64,000 nt of DNA, taken from contig NZ_NIQC01000008.1 of the NCBI RefSeq assembly GCF_002216005.1, positions 1 through 64,000 of the forward strand, in the 5' to 3' direction. The notes beneath the pieces are model-generated. The model did no database searches. It was given only the letters and a program-made list of their open reading frames with translations, and was not told the origin of the DNA. Made by a program: the position numbers and the translations under genes. Source of the stretch: Natranaerobius trueperi. Lineage in GTDB: Bacteria; Bacillota; Natranaerobiia; Natranaerobiales; Natranaerobiaceae. Shown piece after piece: positions 36,227 to 45,830 of the stretch (within the stretch, counting starts at the first letter, position 1; every line of letters begins with the position of its first letter).

Positions 36227-36700
36227 TTAAAAATAAGTCATACTTGATTTTTTATATTCTTTTGTACTATATAGTAATTGATATTCAGTTAAATTTGTTT
36301 TTTTAGACATTTGTCTAACAATTTCTTCACACTCTTCTTTTGAATAACCATGGATCATTGTATAAAGGTTATATGGCCATTCAGGATAAGTTGGTCTTAA
36401 GTAAACATGGCTTGCTTCTTTAAAACAAGCAAAAGTTTTTCCAACTTCATTAACTAAATGATCAGGAACTTTCCAAGCTACCATAGCATTAGCATTAAAT
36501 CCTGCATGTCTATGCTTTAAAATGGCACCTATCCTACGTAATAGTCCTTGTTGTTTCATAAAACTAATCTCATCAAATAATCGTTCTTGACTTATCCCTA
36601 ATTTATCAGAGATTTCTTTGTATGGCTCCTTTGACATAGGTAAATCACCTTGCAAATGAGCTATAATTTGTTTTTGTAAATCAGTCAATTCATTGTTCAT
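36227..36700 (-). CDS. ahbB: Siroheme decarboxylase beta subunit (AhbB, Lrp/AsnC fold)
   Basis: Part of the alternative haem pathway in which siroheme is decarboxylated to 12,18-didecarboxysiroheme and later to haem b. The 157-residue protein has an N-terminal helix-turn-helix and a C-terminal RAM-type domain, so it resembles an AsnC regulator. The family-specific text is seen: L-R-R-I-G-A-I-L-K-H-R, F-N-A-N-A-M-V-A-W, W-P-Y-N-L-Y-T-M-I-H-G and the ending K-K-S-S-M-T-Y-F. In relatives a cysteine usually follows S-H; here it is Val. ATG with GAGGTG upstream. The partner AhbA is not in the window. It follows the cobA-hemD gene by 75 bases. Confidence 0.87.
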   Translation of the reverse strand: MNNELTDLQKQIIAHLQGDLPMSKEPYKEISDKLGISQERLFDEISFMKQQGLLRRIGAILKHRHAGFNANAMVAWKVPDHLVNEVGKTFACFKEASHVYLRPTYPEWPYNLYTMIHGYSKEECEEIVRQMSKKTNLTEYQLLYSTKEYKKSSMTYF

Positions 36701-36775
36701 ATAAACACCTCTACTAAAAACTGTAACCTTTTCACTCTAAGGATTTTACTTTTCATCTAATGATTCATGAGTTTT

Positions 36776-38302
36776 TTATATCAGTGTAGAGTCAAATACT
36801 CCACCTAATCTTCTCGTTAGCACATCCACTAACCCTTCTATTGTATATTCATCTGAAGTTGCATTCACTTTAATTCCTAGATCATTACAGGTTTTTTCTG
36901 TAATAGGCCCGATAGAAAATGTATCTACATTTTCTAATCCTTCAGTACCTATCAAGTCTACAAAATTCTCTACTGTAGATGAACTAGTAAAAGTTATAGC
37001 ATCTATTTCATTTTCTTGTAGTAGTGTTTTAATCTCTTCTTGAGCGGTTGATTCTTTAACAGTCTGATATGTTGGAACTACATTTACTTCTAGACCCATA
37101 TCTTTTAGTGCTTTTGGAAGTATTTCCCGTGCTTTTTTAGCCCGTGGAAAGAGTACTTTTTCTTCTTTTTTCACCTTACCTTTAAGTGCTTCTATTAACC
37201 CTTCAGCTCTATATTCTTTTGGTACGACATCAACTAATAGTCCTTTATCTTCTAAACATTCTCTTGTCTTTCTACCAACTGCACAAATTTTTATATTTGC
37301 TAGGCTCCTTACATCTAATTGATGATAGAATAATCGGTGAAAGAAAAAGTTAACGCCATTTTGGCTTGTAAAAATCAACCAGTGATAGTCGCCTAAATTA
37401 TTTATTGCATTATCTAACTCATCTAAACTAGTTGGTGGTTCAACTTTAATAGTTGGAAACTCAACAGGTTCTCCACCTAACTCCTTTATATTTCTTGAAA
37501 GTTCACTTGCTTGACTTCTTGCTCTCGTAACTAATATTTTTTTACCAAACAGAGGTTTAGTTTCAAACCAGTTCAGTGATGATCTTAAGTTAACTACCTC
37601 TCCGACAACTATTACTCCAGGGGATTTGACATTATGTTTTTTAACCTTTTGAACTATATTAGTTAAATCACCTGTTAGGGTATATTGATCTGTAAAAGTT
37701 CCCCACCTTACTATAGCAACAGGGGTATTCGGGTCTCGACCATGTTTAATTAAATTTTCAACTATATTCTCTAAATTTCCAATCCCCATCAAAAAGCAAA
37801 GAGTATCAGTAGCTGTAGCTAGTTTATCCCACGAAAGTGAACTATTAGGTTTGTCAGTATTTTCATGTCCAGTTATAACTGAAAAGCTAGAACTTACATT
37901 TCTATGTGTTACTGGAATTCCTGCATAACTAGGAGCAGCAATAGATGAGGTTACTCCTGGGATTATTTCGAATTTAATTTTCCTATCATGTAATGCTTTA
38001 GCTTCTTCTCCTCCCCGACCAAATACAAAGGGGTCTCCACCCTTTAGCCTTGTGACTGTATAACCCGCTTCTGCTTTTTCTATTAGTAATTGGTTTATTT
38101 CTTCTTGAGTTAATGTATGATTATTTGGAACTTTTCCAACATATATAAACTCAGTAGTTTCATTAGCATAAGTTAATATGTCATTACTTATTAAGCGATC
38201 ATAAATTATTACATCAGCTTTTTTTATGCAGTCTATTCCCTTTTTGGTAATTAGTCCTTCATCACCCGGACCTGCACCAACCAGATAAACTTTACCGTTC
38301 AA
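36776..38302 (-). CDS. cobA-hemD: Fused uroporphyrinogen-III C-methyltransferase and uroporphyrinogen-III synthase
   Basis: A two-domain enzyme of 508 residues that closes hydroxymethylbilane to uroporphyrinogen III (HemD part, about 250-508) and methylates it to precorrin-2 (CobA/SUMT part, 1-245). The SUMT motifs are G-K-V-Y-L-V-G-A-G-P-G-D, K-G-G-D-P-F-V-F-G-R-G-G-E-E and P-G-V-T-S-S-I-A-A-P. In the HemD part L-V-T-R-A-R-S-Q-A and I-T-F-T-S-S-S-T-V-E-N-F are seen. The start is TTG at 38302 with AGGGGGTGA 4 bases upstream; longer readings have no ribosome site. Such fusions are common in Clostridia. With ahbB it points to siroheme-derived haem. The upstream gene is only a hemC remnant. Confidence 0.93.
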   Translation of the reverse strand: MNGKVYLVGAGPGDEGLITKKGIDCIKKADVIIYDRLISNDILTYANETTEFIYVGKVPNNHTLTQEEINQLLIEKAEAGYTVTRLKGGDPFVFGRGGEEAKALHDRKIKFEIIPGVTSSIAAPSYAGIPVTHRNVSSSFSVITGHENTDKPNSSLSWDKLATATDTLCFLMGIGNLENIVENLIKHGRDPNTPVAIVRWGTFTDQYTLTGDLTNIVQKVKKHNVKSPGVIVVGEVVNLRSSLNWFETKPLFGKKILVTRARSQASELSRNIKELGGEPVEFPTIKVEPPTSLDELDNAINNLGDYHWLIFTSQNGVNFFFHRLFYHQLDVRSLANIKICAVGRKTRECLEDKGLLVDVVPKEYRAEGLIEALKGKVKKEEKVLFPRAKKAREILPKALKDMGLEVNVVPTYQTVKESTAQEEIKTLLQENEIDAITFTSSSTVENFVDLIGTEGLENVDTFSIGPITEKTCNDLGIKVNATSDEYTIEGLVDVLTRRLGGVFDSTLI

Positions 38303-38306
38303 ATCG

Positions 38307-38452
38307 TCACCCCCTGGTGTTAATATCATTAAGTATTTTCTTTGCACCTTCATCAATCAATTTATTTGCTAAAGCCCTACCTTAAAGTTTCTGATAAATC
38401 TTTAGGGCCATGTCTTGCGCATAACTTTAGTTAAAATGATACCATCTAAGCT
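38307..38452 (-). pseudogene. hemC (hydroxymethylbilane synthase) 3' remnant
   Basis: On the minus strand three short frames join into the C-terminal end of HemC: D-G-I-I-L-T-K-V, then A-R-H-G-P-K-D-L-S-E-T-L, then A-L-A-N-K-L-I-D-E-G-A-K-K-I-L. It closes with TGA at 38309-38307, inside the ribosome site of cobA-hemD. At least two shifts and loss of more than 250 codons show it is dead. HemC normally precedes cobA-hemD in this operon, so the gene was deleted down to its tail. Confidence 0.7.
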
Positions 38453-38623
38453 TTAGTGTTCAAGTTTATAACCGGAATATACTCCCATTTTTTTATATAC
38501 TTCTACATCAAGATTAACTATCCTTTTTTCTTATACCGAATAAAACTTAGTCTACTTTTCTATTTTAATTCTCTAGCTTACCCTCATTTACAGATTTATT
38601 AGAATTTAAATCACGTAACGTTT

Positions 38624-38664
38624 ATAAAAATACCTAGTAATCTTTTTACAAGACTACTAGGTAT
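38624..38664 (-). terminator. Terminator of the SF1 helicase-nuclease gene
   Basis: A 10-bp outer stem (38630-38639 with 38655-38664), extended inward by TCTT/AAGA after one mismatch, followed on the minus strand by TTTTT. It lies about 31 bases past the helicase stop. Confidence 0.85.
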
Positions 38665-38694
38665 ACTTAACGCTATTTAATGATTAAATCAACT

Positions 38695-41600
38695 TTAATG
38701 CTTTGGGTATATACCCATCTCATCAAGAACTGAAACTAAATCTTTAATTTCTTTTTCAGGATTTCTATAGTAAGCACTACCTCTAATTCTAAAGAATTTC
38801 CAACCAAGTCGTTCTAGTTGAATTTGACGATTCCAGTCATATTCCCAGTTTTCTATACCATGGTAAGCATCCCCGTCACATTCAACGGCTAATTTGTTAC
38901 CATCCATACCCAAGACCACTAAATCAATTCTTTTGGTTCCCACCTGATATTGTGGCTCTACTGCATATCCAAGTCTTAAAAGATCTTTCAATACATCTTT
39001 TTCAAATTTTGAATCACATAATTCTTCTAGTTCAGTATACTCTTTTTGCATTCTATGAGGATTCTTAAAGTAATGTATCAGTTTATGCCTAACATCTTGT
39101 GGATTTAAATCTTCAGTATCAATGGAATGGAAAAGCCACACTTGGTCTTTGGCTCTGCTCATTGCAACATTAAAACGTTTAAAATCGTGTTCTTTGTTTA
39201 GAACTGCCGGTCTATGATCTCCCTTTGCTTCTATCATTGATAAGAATATAACGTCTCGCTCATCTCCTTGAAAGTAATATGCGTCCCCTGCATGAAGCTT
39301 TCTTGTTTTCATTTCTTCAGGTCCCAGCTCTTCCATGAGCATTTCTTCAATTAAGTTTGCTTGTTCATCTCCTAGTAAAGAGATAACACCCATAGTTTTG
39401 TTAGTGTATTCATCTTGATTGCAACACTTAATTATTGTTTCTACTATTTTCCTTGCTTCCGGTTCATTAATTTTAGCGTTAGGCATTCTATAGCCATTTT
39501 CAACAGGCACTCGAATAACTGAAGACCATTCTTGTCCCACGCTTCCCATTTTCTCTCTTAAAGGTAATATCTCACCTTGATACATCAAGTCGTTACTAAA
39601 TTGAATTATTTCAGGTAAACAGCGAAAATGTTCTTTTAGCATAATCACTCCAGGAAATACTTGTTTGGATAAATCATATAGGCTATATTTAGGTTCAAAT
39701 AAATCCCCATGTTCTACATCGCTTAAATAGGTATTCATTATCCTATGAACAGCTTGTAGATTTTGTCCTACCCCTTGAGGACTGATTTGTTTATCATCAC
39801 CTACTACAAGCAATTTATTTCCGCGAAAGAATGATAATAAACCAAAAATATCCACCTGACTACTTTCGTCTACAATAACTAGATCAAACTTTTCACTCCA
39901 GGGCGGAAAGTTTTCAATTACACTATTAAAAGGCATCACCCACACAGGTACAGCATCCTTGGCTTTATCCATTTTTTCTCTAGCTTGTTTACGATAATAA
40001 CTTGCATATTTTCCTGTTCCTTTACCTATCCTTTTCACAGATTGTTGCCAAGCAATTAAATTTTTTCTATTTTCTTCTGTAACATTTCTTGAGAGATTTA
40101 ACCAAGTTGAAGTAGATACCAATTGTTCTAGAATTTTCTTTTCTTTGTTTCTCAATTCATCTACTTGTTCACTTAATTTAATTGGATCTTCTGATAAAAC
40201 ATCTGCTAACCAAGTATCAGCTTTTCGCCACTCCCAAGCCTTTTGAATATCAGTAGGAGGAGAAAGAGGAATACCATCTCCACCTTGTCGCTCCAAATCT
40301 TTTGCCAGAGTAGGTGCTACTTCAATTATTTTATTTAGTAACCCCATAAACTCCTGATAAGCATCTTCTAAATTTTTTAAGCGAATAAATTCTTCTATAG
40401 TCTTATCCCATAACTCATAATTACGATCACACATACTAGAAGCTAACTGTTCCCATAAACAATAAAACTGGTTATTTTTCTCTAAATTTTCATTGATAAA
40501 TGTGTTTACCTTATCTAGTTGTTTTTTTACCTTTCTCAATCTTATATGGTTTACAGTTGACTTCAATTTTTTTATAAAACTTTCTAGCTCTTTTAAATCT
40601 ACATCTTGTATAGTTACAGGTATGTTATTTTCTTTCATTTTATCTTTTAAAGGCTCGAAAGTTCTTTCATTCCAATAAATCACTGTTTCTATAACTTCCA
40701 ACTGATCATCGATTTTTTCGATTAATCTGGGATCATCTACATTAAACTTTGGTCCCTCAATGGTTAATATCTGTTTTTCCCAACGCTTTAATAATTTTCT
40801 TGCAGTCAAACGTTTATCAAGCTCTGCTTTAAGTATCTGAATGTCTTCTAATGTTTTAGGGGGTTCCCCTTCAATTGTACAGTTTTTCTGTATATTTCTT
40901 ACATTAGAGTTTAAAACCTTTTGAAATAATCCGATTTTTTCTTTTTTCTTTAGATCTGTTTCTAGTTCTGTGACTGTATCAAGTAAATTTCCCACATTAC
41001 TTTCAAAGGTAATGTCAATTTCATATTCTGCAGTTCTTTCTCTCTGTTCATATAACTTTTTTACATATTCCCTACTACTTTCTATTAAATCTATCCACTG
41101 TTGTTTTCTGATACCTTCACTTTTTGCATCCTGAAAAATAGTAGATAACCAGTTTTCATCTAATAGGCTTTTTAAATCTGAAGTCACTTTTTCTAAGTCA
41201 GTCAGTAAATCGGCTACAACTTCGACATTCAACTCTTCAGTATTTTCAACAATCAAATTACTACTTCCTGTATTTTTTAGTTCATCCACTTTATTATTCA
41301 ATTCTTTTAACCCTTGACTAGTGGGTAGACAAGCGAGATCAGGTATTCCATCCTGAAGCTTCTCTCTATCTTCGTGCTTTAACTCGCCCATCAATTCATA
41401 CAACCTGGTTAATTCAATTTTATCTAAAGGAAACTCTGCATCTTGAGAGATTTTATCTTTGATCCAGCCAAGATCCTCTTCAGTTTCAGTGAGCCAGGAA
41501 CTTAGTTGTGGCAAAGTAAATTCCTGACCATTTATCATATAAGTGGAAGTTTCAAATTCTGAAATTTGTTTTATTTTATTTTGTAATGTAGCTTTTTCTT

Positions 41601-43065
41601 CTCTAATAGATTTCAATGTGTTTTTTAGTTTATTGAGTCTTTTCTCCTCGCTTGTTATGTCCAATGAACCCATAGTTTCAGAAATACTTCTAACAGCCTC
41701 TTCTAACTCTATTTTAGAATTACTCTCATCTGTGAACACATTGACACATAGCGGTTGGATATTTTTCGGGATCATCTCCCTTAATACGCGAAGAGGTCTT
41801 TCTGATTTTGCTGTAACTAGAACTCGTTTTCCATGAGCTAACATATGTGAAATTAAGTTTGCTATTGTATGACTTTTTCCTGTCCCAGGTGGTCCCTGAA
41901 CTGTAACGCCAGTATTTTCCGAAAGTCGTTTCACTATCTGATTTTGTTCTTCATTAGAGGCCAGTGGAAACATCAGTTCTTCTGGTGCAATGTTTTTATT
42001 TGTAGTTGAAGACATAGTTTGGTCTTTGTCAAAGATATTTTGAATAGTTTTTGGGGGTTCTTTCCCTTGTTCTAGTCCTTCTAATATATCATCTAAATCT
42101 TGTCTATAACCTACACGTTTTTTCCTAAGAATTAGTACAGGTTCATAAGTTATAACCGGGTCTTTATCAGAAGTTAATTTTTTACTATCAAAATGTATCC
42201 TGCCATTAGGACTTAATAGATTGACTAACTTTTCACAGAGTTCTTCCACACCTCTCTTATCCCAAGGATTTAACTGCATATTCTTTATTTCATCTTTTAG
42301 TTTAGATAAATCTCTGATATGTGAGTTCTTGATACTGTTTAAAAATTCAAGTTCTAATGAAGTATTTTCCACATCTTGAGATATAATTTCAATTTGTCCA
42401 TTCTTTTCATCGAAATTCAAAATAGCCTTAGTCGTTACAACGGGATGGCGTATTTTCTTCCCATCATCTCTCCAGTATAAGATACCATGACCCCAAACCA
42501 ACTCTAGTTCATCTTGCTGTCTTTCTAAACTTTGACTTAGCAAAAACATCTCTTGATATAGTTGATGTACTCGTTGTTTAAGTAAAGCCTGCTCACGCCA
42601 CTCTTCCCAGTGTTTATACCATTCTTTCATTTCTTTTACACGATTAATATCATCACTAAATTGTTCTACCTCACCATCAGTTGTAGAATTTTTAGGTATA
42701 TTTTTGCGTATTTTTATTTCTACTGAAGGATCTTTCCAATTCCCTTCAATCCATGGCTTAATACTAGCAGGTGGTTCTTTAGGGTTAGGAATACTTTGCT
42801 TTTTGATTGTCAACTTTTCACCTTCAGAAGTTGATTCGAAAGAACACCCCTGAGTATTAGGTAAATCATAATACCAGTAAACAGTATCATAGCTCGCAAC
42901 ATCATATATTTGTTTTCTTGTGAAAGAATAATATGCTTTTAAATATTCAAATAAATTCTTCACTTTTTTATAACTATATTTTTTGTTTATATCAGTAACC
43001 TTCATAGAAGGCTCTTCATTCGTCATAGTTTCATGAACAGAGTCATGATTGCTATGTTTATTCAT
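38695..43065 (-). CDS. Large SF1 helicase fused to a Vsr/MTES_1575-type nuclease
   Basis: A 1456-residue cytoplasmic protein. Residues 1-360 are an N-terminal region of unknown fold. The helicase core starts with Walker A G-P-P-G-T-G-K-S-H-T (391-400), is interrupted by about 600 residues of mostly coiled helices, and resumes with V-I-V-D-E-S-S-Q-V-D (Walker B), V-V-G-D-D-K-Q-I-S-P, F-Q-G-D-E-R-D-V-I and N-V-A-M-S-R-A-K-D. This is the order of Upf1-like SF1 helicases. The last 95 residues carry R-I-D-L-V-V and A-V-E-C-D-G-D-A-Y-H with R-L-G-W-K-F-F-R-I-R-G-S, a Vsr-like endonuclease domain. Helicase-nuclease fusions of this kind occur in phage-defence islands, and its neighbours fit that. ATG start, GGGGG 10 bases upstream. 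The target is unknown. Confidence 0.85.
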   Translation of the reverse strand: MNKHSNHDSVHETMTNEEPSMKVTDINKKYSYKKVKNLFEYLKAYYSFTRKQIYDVASYDTVYWYYDLPNTQGCSFESTSEGEKLTIKKQSIPNPKEPPASIKPWIEGNWKDPSVEIKIRKNIPKNSTTDGEVEQFSDDINRVKEMKEWYKHWEEWREQALLKQRVHQLYQEMFLLSQSLERQQDELELVWGHGILYWRDDGKKIRHPVVTTKAILNFDEKNGQIEIISQDVENTSLELEFLNSIKNSHIRDLSKLKDEIKNMQLNPWDKRGVEELCEKLVNLLSPNGRIHFDSKKLTSDKDPVITYEPVLILRKKRVGYRQDLDDILEGLEQGKEPPKTIQNIFDKDQTMSSTTNKNIAPEELMFPLASNEEQNQIVKRLSENTGVTVQGPPGTGKSHTIANLISHMLAHGKRVLVTAKSERPLRVLREMIPKNIQPLCVNVFTDESNSKIELEEAVRSISETMGSLDITSEEKRLNKLKNTLKSIREEKATLQNKIKQISEFETSTYMINGQEFTLPQLSSWLTETEEDLGWIKDKISQDAEFPLDKIELTRLYELMGELKHEDREKLQDGIPDLACLPTSQGLKELNNKVDELKNTGSSNLIVENTEELNVEVVADLLTDLEKVTSDLKSLLDENWLSTIFQDAKSEGIRKQQWIDLIESSREYVKKLYEQRERTAEYEIDITFESNVGNLLDTVTELETDLKKKEKIGLFQKVLNSNVRNIQKNCTIEGEPPKTLEDIQILKAELDKRLTARKLLKRWEKQILTIEGPKFNVDDPRLIEKIDDQLEVIETVIYWNERTFEPLKDKMKENNIPVTIQDVDLKELESFIKKLKSTVNHIRLRKVKKQLDKVNTFINENLEKNNQFYCLWEQLASSMCDRNYELWDKTIEEFIRLKNLEDAYQEFMGLLNKIIEVAPTLAKDLERQGGDGIPLSPPTDIQKAWEWRKADTWLADVLSEDPIKLSEQVDELRNKEKKILEQLVSTSTWLNLSRNVTEENRKNLIAWQQSVKRIGKGTGKYASYYRKQAREKMDKAKDAVPVWVMPFNSVIENFPPWSEKFDLVIVDESSQVDIFGLLSFFRGNKLLVVGDDKQISPQGVGQNLQAVHRIMNTYLSDVEHGDLFEPKYSLYDLSKQVFPGVIMLKEHFRCLPEIIQFSNDLMYQGEILPLREKMGSVGQEWSSVIRVPVENGYRMPNAKINEPEARKIVETIIKCCNQDEYTNKTMGVISLLGDEQANLIEEMLMEELGPEEMKTRKLHAGDAYYFQGDERDVIFLSMIEAKGDHRPAVLNKEHDFKRFNVAMSRAKDQVWLFHSIDTEDLNPQDVRHKLIHYFKNPHRMQKEYTELEELCDSKFEKDVLKDLLRLGYAVEPQYQVGTKRIDLVVLGMDGNKLAVECDGDAYHGIENWEYDWNRQIQLERLGWKFFRIRGSAYYRNPEKEIKDLVSVLDEMGIYPKH

Positions 43066-43176
43066 AACATAAATACCCCCATTACAGAATTGAATATTAT
43101 TTTGCAGGGCTTACAAATTATACGATATATTCTAGTATTTTACTTTATGAGTTTCACTCAAAACGCTCGTAACATC

Positions 43177-43201
43177 TAAGATAAGGAAGTTCCTTATCTT
43201 A
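43177..43201. repeat. Hairpin upstream of the helicase-nuclease gene
   Basis: A perfect 10-bp inverted repeat (43177-43186 with 43192-43201) with 5-base loop and no T-run. A second, 8-bp, inverted repeat lies at 43253-43274. One may end transcription of the upstream gene; the other might be an operator. Confidence 0.45.
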
Positions 43202-43314
43202 CAGAATTCTACAAATATCATTGTTTTCCCTTGGAAATCATCACTTTTTTGTCATAACAGCATATACTGTTATGTTAGATTTATTATTTCCACTTAGTAC
43301 TTATAATAAATAAA

Positions 43315-44922
43315 TCATAATATATTTTCCCTCTTAAAGTTATATTCCTTTTCAAGTCTTTTTAGATCATATTCCCATTCGGATATTGCTCGCTCGTACT
43401 TATGTGAATCTCGCTGAAGTTTTCTTAACCTTATATGTGAGCTGATTATTTGAACTACTTTTCTTACCCCAAGTTTAGGAACTGCTTCATTAACTAATAT
43501 CTCCCATCTTTCTTGTTGAGAAGTTTCCTCCCTAACATTATATCCAAGTTTTCCTAACTCAGATTTTTCTCTTAAATTATAGCCTGATGCATTTTCTTTA
43601 TCAGTAGAACTAACATCTGTATATGTAACCCCTCTTGCAGATATTATTTTTACTTCTCTTGGCTTCACTTTTTCTTTCAACTTTGTTGATAATTGTTTAT
43701 TTACAAATGGAGACGAACAGTTGTTACAAAATAATACTTCATGGCTAATTTCTCCTGCCACATCAGTAAGTCGATGATAATAATACTTGATTTTGACTTC
43801 TTTTAATCGTAATGATATAAAACAATAAGGGCAATATGCCTCGTCGATTCTGATCATTAAAACTTCATCAAAGGATTCATCTGTAATTTTAATTTGTTCT
43901 AAAGGTATATTTGGGTCTTTTTCAATTAAATTTACAAGCTCTTCTTTAATTAATTTATCTACTGCCATATCATATATTAGTTCTTTTAATACATCTTTAG
44001 CTGGGTTTTCATAATATATTGAAAAGAACTTACTGATAGAAGATTTTTTGTTCAATTTATTATTTTTTAAATAATAATTGTTCTTAAAACAATTGCGCTC
44101 ATTACACAAAAACGATAAGAGCAATAATTCTTTGGCTTTCTTTTTAGGTAAATCTTTTATTTTAACTTTCTTTTTAATGAATAAATCAAACCAGTACTTA
44201 ACCCAATCAATTTCATCATCAAAATAATTATAATAAAGCATTCTATATACCCATTCACTATCTAAATATTTATCAGGTAACATTGATATTATTTTCTTAA
44301 GTATAGGATTGAATCCTTTGAAGTTGATTTTCTTGGTACCTGAAGATTTATCTAGTCTGCTCATTATTACATCTAAAACCTTCTGAACCACTTCAAACAG
44401 TGATTTATTTAGAGCTTCGCTTATTATTTTAAATAGTTGTTCATTTGAGTAATTATCCCAATTAGTTGAGTCAACATATTGTTTAATAACGTTATCACTG
44501 TAATTAAAGACATCAAGAAAGTCCTCTAGATATACTACCTCTTTTTCTTTGTTACGTTCAATTTCTAGTTGCCTCTTCAATTTGTCTATTTCTTCTTCTA
44601 GCTTTTCAATTTTACGTTCTGCAATTTGTAACTTTTCATTTTGTTCTTCAATTTGATTTTCTTTGTCCTTTAATTGATTTTCCACCTTAGTGTAATCTTG
44701 ATTGACCATAGCTAGTTCTTTCTCAAGCTCTATAATTTTCTCTTCAGATTCTCGTATTTCTCTATTTTTATCATTCTCTTGCTTTAGTATGGCGGCCATT
44801 CTTTCTTCCTTTTTAGCTATCGTTGTATCCTTTTCAGCTATCTTTGTATCCTTTATTTCTAAGTTTCTTTTACATTCTTTCATAGGTATGTAACCAAAAA
44901 ACCTTAATATTTCTTGTAACAT
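43315..44922 (-). CDS. Coiled-coil protein with paired-cysteine motifs, unknown function
   Basis: A 535-residue protein I cannot assign. Residues 17-130 form a long, highly charged coiled coil. The middle is helical and lysine-rich. Near residues 355-405 are C-P-Y-C and, about 38 residues later, C-N-N-C, together a likely zinc ribbon. The C-terminal 90 residues form a separate helical domain (L-G-K-L-G-Y-N-V-R, R-W-E-I-L-V-N-E-A-V-P, W-E-Y-D-L-K-R-L) of a type I have seen attached to varied bacterial proteins, without known role. The ATG is preceded by GGGGGAAG. Its place between nuclease genes suggests a sensor or effector in defence, which is inference only. Confidence 0.75.
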   Translation of the reverse strand: MLQEILRFFGYIPMKECKRNLEIKDTKIAEKDTTIAKKEERMAAILKQENDKNREIRESEEKIIELEKELAMVNQDYTKVENQLKDKENQIEEQNEKLQIAERKIEKLEEEIDKLKRQLEIERNKEKEVVYLEDFLDVFNYSDNVIKQYVDSTNWDNYSNEQLFKIISEALNKSLFEVVQKVLDVIMSRLDKSSGTKKINFKGFNPILKKIISMLPDKYLDSEWVYRMLYYNYFDDEIDWVKYWFDLFIKKKVKIKDLPKKKAKELLLLSFLCNERNCFKNNYYLKNNKLNKKSSISKFFSIYYENPAKDVLKELIYDMAVDKLIKEELVNLIEKDPNIPLEQIKITDESFDEVLMIRIDEAYCPYCFISLRLKEVKIKYYYHRLTDVAGEISHEVLFCNNCSSPFVNKQLSTKLKEKVKPREVKIISARGVTYTDVSSTDKENASGYNLREKSELGKLGYNVREETSQQERWEILVNEAVPKLGVRKVVQIISSHIRLRKLQRDSHKYERAISEWEYDLKRLEKEYNFKRENIL

Positions 44923-45011
44923 TTGGCTTCCCCCTCAGATAAACAAAGTAAATAAAATTAAATCAATAGTTTACAATTTCTACATAATTAGGATAAATCC
45001 TACAAATTACA

Positions 45012-45040
45012 ACAAACATTTAATCTTATAAAATGTTTGT
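45012..45040 (-). terminator. Weak hairpin after the PD-(D/E)XK-like gene
   Basis: A 10-bp AT-rich stem (45012-45021 with 45031-45040) about 30 bases past the stop codon, without a long T-run. Confidence 0.4.
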
Positions 45041-45068
45041 TTATCTGAAGTTTTATTAAACTGGTGAT

Positions 45069-45737
45069 CTATTCTTCCTCTATACTTGAATGCTTAATGT
45101 ACCTTTCCCAAGTTTCTTCTTTAAACTCTTTACTTTGATCGCCATATATCCAACCAAAAAGATTTCCCATATTAGCATGAGTCTTCTTAGTATAAGCTGA
45201 TTTATATAAGTTACCTTTTATTGCATCAGACCATCCACTGTAAAAAGCTCTCTTTCTACCCAAATCTGGTGCTTGTCTTATATCAGATACTTTCTTATCT
45301 GTACTTTTTATGTTTTGTTTTTCATTTACATTCATTAGATATAAAGAAACAGTAATATTGCTTTCTTTACAATACCATTCTAAGTCTTTATTTCCCTTCG
45401 AACATAAAACAACTTTTTCTACCCTAGATGGTTCAAATTCTTTAGCTAGTAATTTAGCCCCCACTTCAACTTGTCCTATGACTCCTCGGTTTAACTCTCT
45501 TTTTGCTTCAATAACATAGACAACTTGTCCTTTAATTTTTTCCTTAAATGATTCTAGATTATAATCATTTTGACTAAACACAGTTGAAGTCTCTCCAGAG
45601 ATCAAAACACCGTCAATTCGTCTTGCTATAGAAGCACCTTCTGCATTACCAATTGGTACTTCAAGATACATTTCTCCAGGGTTTTGATCTAAAAATTTCT
45701 CTAATAATTCATCTTCAAAAGTTACAGGTCTCCACAA
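45069..45737 (-). CDS. Putative PD-(D/E)XK nuclease-like protein
   Basis: A 222-residue soluble protein of unknown family. It has the spacing of a restriction-type catalytic core: Glu26 in L-E-V-P, then R-R-I-D-G-V-L-I (Asp43), then V-Y-V-I-E-A-K-R-E-L (Glu77-x-Lys79), followed by a helix with I-G-Q-V. This D...E-x-K arrangement is that of PD-(D/E)XK nucleases and of some proteins that only bind DNA. The C-terminal third is charged and aromatic without clear motif. It lies between an HNH nuclease gene and the coiled-coil gene on the same strand, with 90-150 base gaps. Nuclease activity is inferred from the motif only. Confidence 0.65.
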   Translation of the reverse strand: MWRPVTFEDELLEKFLDQNPGEMYLEVPIGNAEGASIARRIDGVLISGETSTVFSQNDYNLESFKEKIKGQVVYVIEAKRELNRGVIGQVEVGAKLLAKEFEPSRVEKVVLCSKGNKDLEWYCKESNITVSLYLMNVNEKQNIKSTDKKVSDIRQAPDLGRKRAFYSGWSDAIKGNLYKSAYTKKTHANMGNLFGWIYGDQSKEFKEETWERYIKHSSIEEE

Positions 45738-45830
45738 ATGTAACCCTCCAATTTCTAACGTACCAACTTATCAAGTATCTTATTTTGTTATGTTTTAGTT
45801 TTTAACATCTAGATGAACATTTTCTAGTCA

